Below the pieces are notes generated by a model that was not told where the DNA came from, ran no database searches, and worked only from the letters and a program-made list of their open reading frames with translations. The translations under genes and the position numbers were made by a program. Below, piece after piece: positions 1-9,065 of a stretch of 64,000 nt of DNA (position 1 is the stretch's first letter; every line of letters begins with the position of its first letter). This DNA comes from JBEEJL01 sp043744215 (lineage in GTDB: Bacteria; Pseudomonadota; Gammaproteobacteria; Burkholderiales; JBEEJL01), in the NCBI GenBank assembly GCA_043744215.1, contig JAYTVC010000045.1, positions 1 to 64,000 of the forward strand, written 5' to 3'.

Positions 1-22
1 ACCCCCGCCCCGGGAGCCCCGC

Positions 23-1948
23 TTGCGCCAAGCCAACGACCTCAGCGCCGCCGACACCGCAGACGCCGGCCACCCCAACCAGTTCGCGCTGCTGCGCCAG
101 CGCCGCTTTGCGCCTTTCTTCTGGACCCAGTTCCTAGGCGCGGGCAATGACAACCTGTTCAAGTTCGCCTTCACGGTGATGGTGACCTACCAGCTGCAGG
201 TCAGCTGGCTGCCCGACGGCCTGGCCGGGCTGGTGATTGGTGCGCTGTTCATCCTGCCCTTTGTGCTGTTCTCTGCCACCAGCGGGCAGTTGGCCGACAA
301 GCTGGAGAAGACGCGGCTGATCCGCTTCGTCAAGAACCTTGAGATCTTCATCATGGCCGCCGCGGCCCTGGGTTTTGTGACCCACAACGCCGCGCTGCTG
401 CTGGGCTGCGTGTTTCTGATGGGCCTGCACTCCACGCTGTTTGGCCCGGTGAAGTTTGCCTACCTGCCGCAGCACTTGAGCGAGCGCGAGTTGACGGGCG
501 GCAACGGCATGGTGGAGATGGGCACCTTTGTTTCGATATTGCTGGGCACGATGTTGGGCGGCGCATTGGTGGCCATTCCTGGCGACGGCCCGACCTATGT
601 CGCGGCAGTCTCTATTGCAATCGCGATTATCGGCCGCATCGCGGCGGGCTTAATTCCCCACTCGCCCGCTTCCGATCCGTCGCTCAAACTCAACTGGAAC
701 CCAATCAGCGAAACCTGGCGCAACATACTTATTGCCAAACAAAACCGCACGGTGTTTTTATCGCTGCTGGGCATTTCGTGGCTGTGGTTTTTCGGTTCGA
801 TATTTTTGACTTCATTTACCGGCTTCGCCAAAACGGTGCTCGGCGGCAACGAGGGCGTGGTAACTTTGTTGCTGGCGGTATTTTCCTTTGGCATCGGCGT
901 CGGCTCGCTGCTGTGCGAAAGATTGTCGGGCGACAAAGTGGAAATCGGCCTGGTGCCGTTCGGCTCCATCGGCATGACGCTGTTTGCCGTCGATTTGTTT
1001 TTCGCCAGCTATAACCTGCAACCCGTTGGCGTCGTGGGCGCGGGCGAATTTATTTCGCAATGGCACAATATCCGCGTGATGGCCGATTTGTTTTTGTTGG
1101 CGATGTTCGGCGGGTTTTTCAGCGTGCCTTTATATGCGTTGATCCAGAGCCGTTGCGAGCCTTCTCACCGCGCGCGCATCATCGCGGCGAATAATATTTT
1201 GAATGCGGTGTTTATGGTGGCGGCATCAATCATGGCAGCGGGCTTGCTGCATTTTGGTTTCACGTTGCCGCAATTATTTTTGGTCACGGCGATTTTGAAT
1301 GCGCTGGTGGCGATCTATATTTACACGCTGGTGCCAGAATTCCTGATGCGCTTTATCACCTGGATTTTGATTCACACCATGTATCGCATCGATAAGCAAG
1401 GCCTGGAACACATACCCGCCGAGGGCCCGGCGGTGATCGTGTGCAACCACATCAGTTTTGTTGATGCGCTGATTATTGGCGGTGTGGTGAAGCGGCCGAT
1501 ACGCTTTGTGATGGACCATAATATTTTCAAAATTCCCGTGCTGAATTTTGTGTTCAAAACCAGTAAGACCATCCCCATCGCATCACGCAAGGAAGATCCG
1601 GAGATGCTTGAGCGTTCGTTTGTTGAAATTGACAAGGCGCTGAAAAATGGCGATTTGATCGGCATTTTCCCCGAAGGCCGCCTCACCGATACGGGCGAGA
1701 TGTATCCATTCAAGCCTGGCATCAGCCGCATTCTCGCCAATACGCCCGTACCGGTGATTCCGTTGGCGTTGCGCGGATTATGGGGCAGCTTTTTTTCGCG
1801 CAAACACGGGCCCGCCATGACGCGGCCCTTCAAGCGCGGCATTTTATCGAAGATTGCTTTGGTGGGCGGGCCAGCCGTACCAGCGATAGAAGCGACGCCG
1901 GAAAAATTGCAGGCAATTGTGACGGCTTTGCGCGGGGATTGGAAATAA
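23..1948 (+). CDS. MFS (LplT-like) transporter fused to 1-acylglycerol-3-phosphate acyltransferase
   Basis: Predicted inner-membrane protein of 641 residues. Residues 1 to about 440 form a 12-helix MFS domain of the lysophospholipid transporter (LplT) type. The C-terminal ~200 residues are a PlsC-type acyltransferase with the catalytic H-x4-D motif (NHISFVD, about 476-482) and the FPEGR substrate motif (about 547-551). Known LplT/Aas systems flip lysophospholipids inward and re-acylate them, so this fusion probably does both steps; it lacks the acyl-ACP synthetase domain of E. coli Aas. The start used here is a TTG; the frame stays open upstream to the window edge, so the true start may lie outside. 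Bases up to about 500 are GC-richer and CTG-biased while the rest uses many TTG codons, although the protein reads through continuously. Confidence 0.85.
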   Translation: MRQANDLSAADTADAGHPNQFALLRQRRFAPFFWTQFLGAGNDNLFKFAFTVMVTYQLQVSWLPDGLAGLVIGALFILPFVLFSATSGQLADKLEKTRLIRFVKNLEIFIMAAAALGFVTHNAALLLGCVFLMGLHSTLFGPVKFAYLPQHLSERELTGGNGMVEMGTFVSILLGTMLGGALVAIPGDGPTYVAAVSIAIAIIGRIAAGLIPHSPASDPSLKLNWNPISETWRNILIAKQNRTVFLSLLGISWLWFFGSIFLTSFTGFAKTVLGGNEGVVTLLLAVFSFGIGVGSLLCERLSGDKVEIGLVPFGSIGMTLFAVDLFFASYNLQPVGVVGAGEFISQWHNIRVMADLFLLAMFGGFFSVPLYALIQSRCEPSHRARIIAANNILNAVFMVAASIMAAGLLHFGFTLPQLFLVTAILNALVAIYIYTLVPEFLMRFITWILIHTMYRIDKQGLEHIPAEGPAVIVCNHISFVDALIIGGVVKRPIRFVMDHNIFKIPVLNFVFKTSKTIPIASRKEDPEMLERSFVEIDKALKNGDLIGIFPEGRLTDTGEMYPFKPGISRILANTPVPVIPLALRGLWGSFFSRKHGPAMTRPFKRGILSKIALVGGPAVPAIEATPEKLQAIVTALRGDWK

Positions 1949-2239
1949 CCGTGCAATGTCCGATTCCGCGCATCTACTCAGGTAACTTGATTGAACACTC
2001 ATCGTCCTTCGGCGGCCCTGCCCGGCCGGTCTTCAACATCATGCTGCCGTAGCAATAGCATCGCTTCACATGCCGCCGGAGGTTGTGTCGAGCGTAGACG
2101 TGGCTCCTGAAGTCAACCACGCAAGGCCGCGCGCGTTAAGGGGGCGCAGGCTGGCTGGATAATTTGTTACAGTCCGGAATATTGCCTGCGGTAAACTGTC
2201 TTACCGGCACCACCGGCACTTTGTAGAAAGGATGAACCC
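1949..2239. other. intergenic spacer, no gene seen
   Basis: About 290 bases between the acyltransferase fusion and the lipoprotein gene. I see no conserved coding frame, RNA gene or convincing terminator. A short direct repeat of accggca occurs near 2212-2219. The promoter of the following lipoprotein should lie near its 3' end, but I could not find a well-spaced -35/-10 pair. Confidence 0.5.
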
Positions 2240-2599
2240 ATGAAACGCTTAATTTTATTGGGCAGTTTATTGATGGCTGCCATGTTGGCCGGTTGCGCCA
2301 CCACGCCGGCGCAAAAACCGCTGACCATTGAAGAAGTCGTCGTGATGACCAAGGCCAATACGCCACCAGAAGAAATCGTACGCAAAATGAAAGAGACCGG
2401 CACGATCTATCTGGTGAGCGCCACTGAACTAATCAAGCTGAACAAGGAAGGCGTCGATACCAAAGTGCTCGATTACATGCAGCAGACGGCGGTAGACCAG
2501 GCGCGGCGCGAAGAACGCACGCGCGGTTATGGCCCGTGGTATCCGTACCCATATCCTTATTACAGCCGCTTTCATAGCCCGTTCTGGCCCTACTGGTAA
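2240..2599 (+). CDS. small outer-membrane-type lipoprotein, unknown function
   Basis: A 119-residue protein with an N-terminal lysine, a hydrophobic stretch and a lipobox LAGC (Cys about 19), so it should be lipidated and anchored facing the periplasm. The middle (about 28-78) is a soluble helical region. The tail is rich in Tyr, Pro and Trp (GPWYPYPYPYYS, then FWPYW at the end), a pattern seen in small surface lipoproteins. The ribosome site AAAGGATG lies just before the ATG. It is a single-gene unit with its own terminator directly downstream. I do not recognise a functionally defined family. Confidence 0.75.
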   Translation: MKRLILLGSLLMAAMLAGCATTPAQKPLTIEEVVVMTKANTPPEEIVRKMKETGTIYLVSATELIKLNKEGVDTKVLDYMQQTAVDQARREERTRGYGPWYPYPYPYYSRFHSPFWPYW

Positions 2600-2626
2600 C
2601 CATACAATAAGCGGGCAAGGTTCGCC

Positions 2627-3727
2627 TCATTGAGGGCGCAGCGTGGCTGCGCCCTTTTTGTTTTCACTATTCGTCATGGCTTCCAGGCTTGCATTGCGTT
2701 CGGCTTTGCCCTGCTTGGCCAAGGCTTTCACCGCTGCATAAAATTTTGGCAAATCGTTAGACTGGCTGGCGAGCAGCGCGCTGAACGCCGGCTCCTGTTG
2801 ATTGTAAATACCAAACGCGGCGATCACGGCATTATTGGTTGAAGCGTTCATCCAACGATCGTAACCCGTGTAACCGCCCCACTCAATTTTTTTGCGCGCA
2901 TAGTTTTCCAACAACTCGTTGAAAATTTCACGTTTACGTTCACGTTTTTTTTGCGCATCCATGGCTGAAGCATAAAGATTTTCCAGCTTAACGCGTGTTT
3001 CTATAACTAATTGATTATAAACAGTTTTTCTTGTTTGCGCGATAACTAAAGACGATTGCTTTGCGCCATCGCCCTGTTGCACCAGCCAGCGCAGCACGCC
3101 TTCACGCTCAACCGTTGTCGCAAATGATTCATTGAACACACTGTCGTCTTTCACATACACGACTTGATGCGCGAGCTCATGAAAAATCAAGCGCGCCAAC
3201 TCGGGTTCGGGATAATGAATGAATGTGTTCAGCACCGGGTCGTCAAAATAGCCAAGCGTGGAATACGCCGGCACGCTGCCGACAAACACATCAAAGCCGT
3301 TTTCGCGTTGCATGGTGGCAAAAGCCTCAGCATCCGCTTCGGCAAAATACCCTTTGTAATTCACGCAACCGGCCACCGGAAAACACCATTCGCGCGGCTT
3401 GAGTGAAAGCTCGTCCGTCGCAAAAACATTCCACACCACGAAAGGCCGTTGCAAATCCGCATAGCCGCGATAGCTCTGGTTGTCGGGCAAACCCAGTTCG
3501 CGGCTGGCAAAATCGCGGATACGCATGACCGCTTCGAGTTTTTGTTTCAACTCGGGGGACGTTGCGGGGTCGGCCAGCACAGCCGTAATAGGGCGCCGCT
3601 TGTTGATGATTTCCATCTGGCCGCTGGCTGATTGCGTGTAATAGCGCAACTGCGAACAGCCGACGGAAAATAAAATCGCCGCCACTAACGTCGTTGCGAA
3701 AAACAATTTAATGAATTGCTTGCTCAT
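2627..3727 (-). CDS. lipoprotein zinc aminopeptidase (predicted aminopeptidase family)
   Basis: A 366-residue protein of the predicted aminopeptidase family (Pfam Aminopep). An N-terminal hydrophobic segment ends in a lipobox-like SVGC (Cys about 24), implying a periplasm-facing lipoprotein. The zinc motif HELAHQ (about residues 182-187), with a downstream NESFA acidic motif, is typical of gluzincin-like peptidases. It follows the alpha/beta hydrolase gene by 8 bases, so the two are probably co-transcribed. Its 3' end overlaps the terminator of the convergent lipoprotein gene. An exact IHF-type site (3004-3016) lies inside the coding region and encodes YNQLVI. Confidence 0.8.
   Translation of the reverse strand: MSKQFIKLFFATTLVAAILFSVGCSQLRYYTQSASGQMEIINKRRPITAVLADPATSPELKQKLEAVMRIRDFASRELGLPDNQSYRGYADLQRPFVVWNVFATDELSLKPREWCFPVAGCVNYKGYFAEADAEAFATMQRENGFDVFVGSVPAYSTLGYFDDPVLNTFIHYPEPELARLIFHELAHQVVYVKDDSVFNESFATTVEREGVLRWLVQQGDGAKQSSLVIAQTRKTVYNQLVIETRVKLENLYASAMDAQKKRERKREIFNELLENYARKKIEWGGYTGYDRWMNASTNNAVIAAFGIYNQQEPAFSALLASQSNDLPKFYAAVKALAKQGKAERNASLEAMTNSENKKGAATLRPQ
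2634..2659 (+). terminator. intrinsic terminator after the small lipoprotein gene
   Basis: A perfect 9-bp stem GGGCGCAGC / GCTGCGCCC with a 3-base loop is followed by five T, then GTTTT. It lies on the + strand 35 bases after the lipoprotein stop. The hairpin also encodes the last residues (GAATLRPQ) of the convergent aminopeptidase gene on the other strand. Confidence 0.85.
3004..3016 (-). promoter_or_regulatory. IHF-consensus site inside aminopeptidase gene
   Basis: The minus strand matches WATCAAnnnnTTR exactly (AATCAATTAGTTA), preceded by the AT-rich stretch AAACTGTTTAT. It is a member of the dispersed site family described in the findings. Confidence 0.45.
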
Positions 3728-3735
3728 TAATTTGT

Positions 3736-4362
3736 TCAGCGCTTGAACTGCCCGGTGCGCAAAAAACTTTCCTGCTGCTCCATCACCGATTTTGAAAACA
3801 GCATTTCCGTATGTGTCACCGGCAACACGATGTGATCACGCATGCCGGGTACGCGCGTTTCTGCAACTGCAATAGTGCCGTCGTTGGGAACCGGCACGCC
3901 GGGCGCGACCACGCGCCCGAGGCCGATGGAGTGTTCACCCGCGATCACGCCGATTTCAATATTCGGCGACGGCACAATTGTCTTCTGCTTGAGCCATTGG
4001 CTCATGCCGGGGCCGATAATCATATGTCCAATGGCATTTTGCTCCAGCGCAGTCGGCACATATGCCTGCTTGTAAGGCACACCCGCCAGCACCACCCGCT
4101 TGATGCGCACGTCGGGAAACTCATGCAAGGTTTGCAACGCCAGCAAACCACCCAGGCTGTGTCCCACAAAATGGATCTGTTCTGCGTCGATGCTATTGAG
4201 CAGCCCCGCCAACTCCTGCGCGTTGTGCGACAGCGATTGGGTCAGCGACGCATAACTGAACCCGTGCGCCTCAAACCCTGTATCGCGCAAATGCCGCTCC
4301 CACAGCACCGTGCTTACCGCGTGCAGATAAAGTCCGTGAATAAGAATGACAGCTTGTTTCAT
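3736..4362 (-). CDS. alpha/beta-fold hydrolase (lipase/esterase-like)
   Basis: A 208-residue alpha/beta hydrolase. The nucleophile elbow GHSLGG puts the catalytic Ser at about residue 69, an N-terminal oxyanion-type motif HGLYLHA lies at 9-15, and a C-terminal His in VTHTEML (about 185) is a good catalytic-triad candidate. No signal peptide is visible, so it is probably cytoplasmic. It resembles the short triacylglycerol-lipase/PGAP1-like hydrolases; the substrate cannot be told from the sequence. It is the first gene of a likely two-gene unit with the lipoprotein aminopeptidase. Confidence 0.75.
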   Translation of the reverse strand: MKQAVILIHGLYLHAVSTVLWERHLRDTGFEAHGFSYASLTQSLSHNAQELAGLLNSIDAEQIHFVGHSLGGLLALQTLHEFPDVRIKRVVLAGVPYKQAYVPTALEQNAIGHMIIGPGMSQWLKQKTIVPSPNIEIGVIAGEHSIGLGRVVAPGVPVPNDGTIAVAETRVPGMRDHIVLPVTHTEMLFSKSVMEQQESFLRTGQFKR

Positions 4363-4377
4363 AGGGGTATATTTTAA

Positions 4378-5153
4378 CTTTTATTTGCTTGTAGCGGGCA
4401 CTGGTTGCGTCGTCAGTGAAATGCGCATCATGAAACCAAAACTCGTGGACAAACCGTAGAAGCGCAGTAGAGGCGCAGGAAATGCAAAGCGACAGCGTGC
4501 CCATCACCAAAACAAAAAATCATTTCAACAATACGTTTCTTGAATTGTTTTGAAGTTGCTTTTGTCATCGCCTTTGACCTTGCCCCCCCATCTGCGCCGA
4601 CGAAATTTCGCTGGGCAAGCGGGGGTAGTCGGCGAGCAATGTTTGAGCCACACGCAGTTTCAGTTTTGAAATGAAGTCCAAGGTGAGTTTTGCTCGACCG
4701 CCCGCTTACCCAGTGCAATTTCGGCGACAACTAAAACAACAAAACAAAAAGCAGCGCGGCTGGGCGTCGCCTTTCATTGGTTGCTTTTTTGGCGAAGCAA
4801 AAAAGTGAATGAAGCCGGGGGGCACCGTTCCTCGGGACACGGAGAGCAGGGGCGGGAACGGTGCCCGGTGTGGACGCATGACAAAACTATAACGGTGCCC
4901 CGGTGGCGGCTCCCGCAAACGGCACCGATTAAAATTAAAAGCGCGAGTAACGGGTCGCGGCCACCACCCCCGGCAATGTATTGAAGGCCGCTGAAGCTCA
5001 AAGCTCCGCGTCAGGTAACGGCGCAAAAAACCGCGCCACAACCTGGCCTACAAAGGCTGCCCTACCGGGTAACGAGTCGCGGCTTGCCCCTTCTCTTGAA
5101 GGGTATAGCATCTCTTGCTTCTATTTTCACCGCGCTGAACATTGCAATGACAA
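4378..5153. other. long gene-free region with inverted repeats
   Basis: About 780 bases between the hydrolase start and the 3' end of hrpA. Open frames here are short, lack ribosome sites and have low-complexity translations, so I call no gene. It holds a hairpin at 4784-4805 (CTTTTTTG / CAAAAAAG) and a 12-bp inverted repeat at 4820-4866. Further copies of CGGTGCC and GGCACCG follow near 4892-4927. Two copies of a GTCGCGG-containing motif (around 4951 and 5074) are also present. Such structure fits a decayed mobile or repetitive element. Confidence 0.5.
4820..4866. repeat. 12-bp perfect inverted repeat
   Basis: Arms GGGCACCGTTCC (4820-4831) and GGAACGGTGCCC (4855-4866) are exact reverse complements across a 23-base loop. 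A second, shorter pair with the same core (CGGTGCC about 4893, GGCACCG about 4921) follows. No T-run follows, so it is not an ordinary terminator. Confidence 0.8.
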
Positions 5154-8100
5154 CTAGCCCTGCAAACTCTCCCACATTTTTTCCAAGCGCTTCCCACTCA
5201 CCGGCATCGGCGTTTTCAATTCCTGCGCGAATAACGAAATGCGCAACTCTTCAATCATCCAGCGGAATTCATCGAGGCGTTCATCTTGAATGCCGGCCTT
5301 GCGGTTTTTGTCTGCGCGTTCTTCATAGCGCTTGCACAGGCCGTTGATGGCAGGTGCATGTTTTGCATCGCGTTCAGGATTGGCTGTGTATTTTTCCCAA
5401 CGCATTATGATGCCTTTAAGATAACGCGGCAGATGTTGTAGGCGTTCCCATGGCGTGGCGCTGAAACAGCCTTTATAAACCAGCCGTCCCAATTGCGCGC
5501 GGCAGTCGGCGGACAACTTTGCCTGCGCGGTCGAGGTATGGTTCAATTTGGCGGACACGGCAAAATATTCCCGCGCAATGTCGTCAGCCATGCGCAACAA
5601 GCCAGTCGATACGGCGGGCAAGCGTGCCCGCGCGCGCTGCTTGAGTTCATTGAATTGCTTTTCACTCCGAGGCAAATCATCATCGCCGAAAAACGCCCGG
5701 TCGATGATGGCGTTCATCAAGTCTTCTTTCAACGCGTCAGGCGAAATCGTGCTGCGTAATTGAATGGCAAGCTGGTTAAGATTGCCTAACGTTTTGTCGA
5801 GCTGCTTCATCTGTTCTTTGAGTTCGAAGCGCATCAGACGCGCGACGCCGGCCCGCATGGCGTGATCGGCGGTGCTGCGCGAATCAAATAATTTAATCGA
5901 TGCCGCATCGCTTTCATCTACCAGCGCGGGGAAGCCGGTGAGTTTTTGCCCGTTACGGGTAAAGTGAATTTCCTGCGGCAGGTCGCCGAAATCCCACGCC
6001 TTCAGGTTATCGCGTTCGATGCCCGCATCGGTTTTACCAAAGGTAAGCTGTGCCACCTGGCCCAATTGCGCGCGTAATACTGCAAGATCGCGGCCCATCG
6101 CCAGTTCTTTACCGGTATCGTCGGTGATTTTGAAATTCATTTGTAAATGCAGCGGCGGCGTTTCACCGTCCCATGCATCAGTAGGCACCGCAACGCCCGT
6201 TTCCTTGTTTATACATTCACGCAGCGCATTGAGCATCGACTGCTGGCCGATTTTTGTTCGCTCTAAAAATTTGGTAACAAAATCCGGCACCGGCACCACC
6301 ACGCGGCGAATGGTTTTCGGCAAGGCTTTGAGATACCACGCGAGCTTTTCGCGCAACAAGCCCGGCACTAGCCATTCACATTGTAATATATTGATTTGAT
6401 TCAATAAATGCAAGGGCGCGCTGACGGTAACCCCATCAAGCATATGACCAGGTTCGAAGCGATAGGTGAGCGCCAGTTTTACATTTCCCAACGGCATCGC
6501 ATCGGGAAATTGTTCTTCGGTGATGTGCGAAGCGGCGTGGCGCATTAAATAATCGCGCGTTAAAAATAAAATTTTTGCGTCTTTTAATTCTGCGTCTTTG
6601 CGCCATGCTTCGAAACCTGCGCCGTTGACAATTTCTTTCGGAATTATTTCGGCGTAGAAATTGAATATCACTTCGTCATCCACCAACACGTCTTGTCGCC
6701 GCGCTTTGTGTTCCAATTCTTCGACTTCGGCGATGAGTTGGCGGTTGTGCGCAAAGAAACCTGCGCGGGTGTCAAATTCGCCTGACACCAAAGCCTGGCG
6801 GATAAAAATCTGCCTGGCTTCTTCGGGGTTCACCACGCCGTAATTGACGCGGCGCTTGGGGTTGATGGTGAGACCATACAAGGTCACGCGCTCATAGGCG
6901 GAAACCTGTGCCAAAGATTTTTCCCAGTGCGGATCAAAATAATGTCGTTTCACCAAATGGCCGGCAGCGGCTTCGATCCACTCCGGTTCAATCTTTGCCA
7001 CGGTGCGCGCATACAAACGATTCGTCTCCTGTAATTCTGCCGCAATAATCCATTTGGGTTTTTGTTTGCGCAGGCCTGAACCGGACGATACGACAAACTT
7101 GATTTCACGCGCGCCCAGATACAGTTCGCCTTCAATGTCGCGGCAGCCGATGTTGCCCAGCAAGCCCGCGAGTAACGCGCGGTGAATCTGTTCGAAGTTG
7201 GCCGGCTTCTCATTCAGGCGCATACCCATCTCGGCCAGTTGAGCATGCAATTGCGAATGGATTTCACGCCACTCGCGCATACGGAAATGCGACAGGAAAT
7301 TTTCGTGGCACAGTTCAATCAATTTGCGATTGGATTTTTTATGTTCCAGCGCGTCTTCAAAAAAAGACCATATCTTTAACAAGCCCGCGAAGTCGGATTT
7401 TTCGTCCTGGAATTTTTCGTGAGCACGGTTCGCCGCGTCCTGTTTATCCAGCGGCCGCTCGCGGGGATCCTGCACCGACAGCGCGGCGGTGATGATGAGC
7501 ATTTCATTCAAACATTGTTGCTCGCGCGCTGCGAGTAACATGCGCCCCACGCGCGGGTCGATGGGCAGGCGCGCGAGTTCCTTTCCCAGTGGCGTGAGTT
7601 GACGTTGTTCATCGACCGCGTTCAGTTCTGCGAGCAATTGATAGCCGTCGGTAATCGCTCGGGAACTGGGCGCGTCGATGAACGGAAAATCTTCCACATC
7701 GCCCAGCTTGAGTGAGGCCATTTTCAAAATCACGGCGGCCAAAGATGTGCGCAACACTTCCGGCGGCGTAAAAGCATCGCGGGTATTGAAATCATTTTCG
7801 TCATACAAACGAATCGCCACGCCGTCGGCTACACGGCCACAACGGCCCGCCCGCTGCTTGGCTGAAGCTTGCGAAATATTTTCCACTTGCAGCATATCCA
7901 CTTTGTTGCGCACGCTATAACGCAATAAACGCGCAAGACCAGTATCAACAACGTAACGAATGCCGGGCACGGTGAGCGAAGTCTCGGCAACGTTAGTTGC
8001 CAGGATAATCCTGCGTGGCCCGCCAGATTTGAACACGCGGTCTTGCTCCGCTGCACTGAGCCGCGCGAATAGCGGCAATACTTCGACACCGGGTGGATGA

Positions 8101-9035
8101 TGTTTGCGCAACGCTTCCGCTGCTTCGCGTATCTCGCGCTCGCCGGGGAGAAACACCAGTACATCGCCGCTATTGCCCAACACCCACAATTCATCGACGG
8201 CAGCGAGAATGGCGCTATTGATATCGCCGTCATCCTCTTCGTTTTTTTTCTCCAGCGGCTTGTAGCGAATTTCTACGGGATACAAACGGCCCGATACTTC
8301 GATCACCGGCGCGCCATCAAAATGTTTGGAAAACCGATCGGCGTCAATCGTGGCCGATGTGATAACGATCTTCAAATCTTTTCTGCGGGACAATAATTGT
8401 TTTACGTAACCGAGCAGGAAATCAATATTCAAACTCCGCTCGTGCGCCTCGTCGATGATGAGCGTGTCGTAAGCGGCAAGGTCGCGGTCGCTGTGAGTCT
8501 CGGCCAGCAGAATGCCGTCGGTCATTACTTTAATATACGAATTGGCGTGGGTCTTGTCGGTAAAGCGGACTTTGTAACCGACGTGCTGGCCCAATTCGCT
8601 TTTTAGTTCGTGCGACAAGCGTGACGCCACACTGCGCGCGGCAATGCGGCGCGGCTGCGTGCAACCTATAAAGCCCGCCGTACCGCGCCCTAATTGCAGA
8701 CAAATTTTCGGAATCTGCGTCGTCTTTCCCGAGCCGGTTTCGCCGCAAACAATCGTCACCTGATTTTTGCTGATGGCATCGGCGATGCGCTGTTTTTGTT
8801 CGTTAATCGGCAGTGCCAAATCAAAATCGGGATGTGGCGCATGTTGCATGCGTAATTTTCGACGCTCAACCGATTGCGCAATTTGCGCAGATAAACGCGC
8901 CAGCTGCGATTCATTCGGCGGTTTGCCTGCGCGAAGCAACGCGTCGAGACGACGATATTCCGCCGTAAGCTTGCGCGTATCGGCACTCATGGTTTGCGAC
9001 AACGACTGACTAAGAGTTGCGAGGAGGTTTTTCAT
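5154..9035 (-). CDS. hrpA: ATP-dependent RNA helicase HrpA
   Basis: A 1293-residue DEAH-box helicase, close to the ~1300 residues of E. coli HrpA and collinear with it. Walker A GETGSGKT (about 98-105), DEAH (195-198), SAT and the motif VI segment QRAGRCGR are all intact. Helicase-associated and OB-like domains follow, then the long DUF3418 C-terminus typical of HrpA. HrpA acts in mRNA processing and rescue of stalled ribosomes. I place the start at the ATG of MKNLL, after a GAGGAGG-like stretch in the opposite sense only; a GTG three codons upstream and an ATG at 9000 are alternatives. An IHF-type site at 6384-6396 encodes part of LLNQIN, at a place where E. coli HrpA has LLNQVE, so nothing was inserted. 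Confidence 0.95.
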   Translation of the reverse strand: MKNLLATLSQSLSQTMSADTRKLTAEYRRLDALLRAGKPPNESQLARLSAQIAQSVERRKLRMQHAPHPDFDLALPINEQKQRIADAISKNQVTIVCGETGSGKTTQIPKICLQLGRGTAGFIGCTQPRRIAARSVASRLSHELKSELGQHVGYKVRFTDKTHANSYIKVMTDGILLAETHSDRDLAAYDTLIIDEAHERSLNIDFLLGYVKQLLSRRKDLKIVITSATIDADRFSKHFDGAPVIEVSGRLYPVEIRYKPLEKKNEEDDGDINSAILAAVDELWVLGNSGDVLVFLPGEREIREAAEALRKHHPPGVEVLPLFARLSAAEQDRVFKSGGPRRIILATNVAETSLTVPGIRYVVDTGLARLLRYSVRNKVDMLQVENISQASAKQRAGRCGRVADGVAIRLYDENDFNTRDAFTPPEVLRTSLAAVILKMASLKLGDVEDFPFIDAPSSRAITDGYQLLAELNAVDEQRQLTPLGKELARLPIDPRVGRMLLAAREQQCLNEMLIITAALSVQDPRERPLDKQDAANRAHEKFQDEKSDFAGLLKIWSFFEDALEHKKSNRKLIELCHENFLSHFRMREWREIHSQLHAQLAEMGMRLNEKPANFEQIHRALLAGLLGNIGCRDIEGELYLGAREIKFVVSSGSGLRKQKPKWIIAAELQETNRLYARTVAKIEPEWIEAAAGHLVKRHYFDPHWEKSLAQVSAYERVTLYGLTINPKRRVNYGVVNPEEARQIFIRQALVSGEFDTRAGFFAHNRQLIAEVEELEHKARRQDVLVDDEVIFNFYAEIIPKEIVNGAGFEAWRKDAELKDAKILFLTRDYLMRHAASHITEEQFPDAMPLGNVKLALTYRFEPGHMLDGVTVSAPLHLLNQINILQCEWLVPGLLREKLAWYLKALPKTIRRVVVPVPDFVTKFLERTKIGQQSMLNALRECINKETGVAVPTDAWDGETPPLHLQMNFKITDDTGKELAMGRDLAVLRAQLGQVAQLTFGKTDAGIERDNLKAWDFGDLPQEIHFTRNGQKLTGFPALVDESDAASIKLFDSRSTADHAMRAGVARLMRFELKEQMKQLDKTLGNLNQLAIQLRSTISPDALKEDLMNAIIDRAFFGDDDLPRSEKQFNELKQRARARLPAVSTGLLRMADDIAREYFAVSAKLNHTSTAQAKLSADCRAQLGRLVYKGCFSATPWERLQHLPRYLKGIIMRWEKYTANPERDAKHAPAINGLCKRYEERADKNRKAGIQDERLDEFRWMIEELRISLFAQELKTPMPVSGKRLEKMWESLQG
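6384..6396 (-). promoter_or_regulatory. IHF-consensus site inside hrpA
   Basis: The minus strand reads AATCAATATATTA, an exact WATCAAnnnnTTR match, preceded by ATTTATTGAATCA. The region encodes LLNQINIL. Confidence 0.45.
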
Positions 9036-9065
9036 GACGCGCACTTTGATCGTGCGCTATTTTAC

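Noticed and set aside
4428..5041. Small minus-strand frames in the gene-free region
   Set aside because: No ribosome sites, unusual composition and no recognisable domains; inverted repeats run through them.
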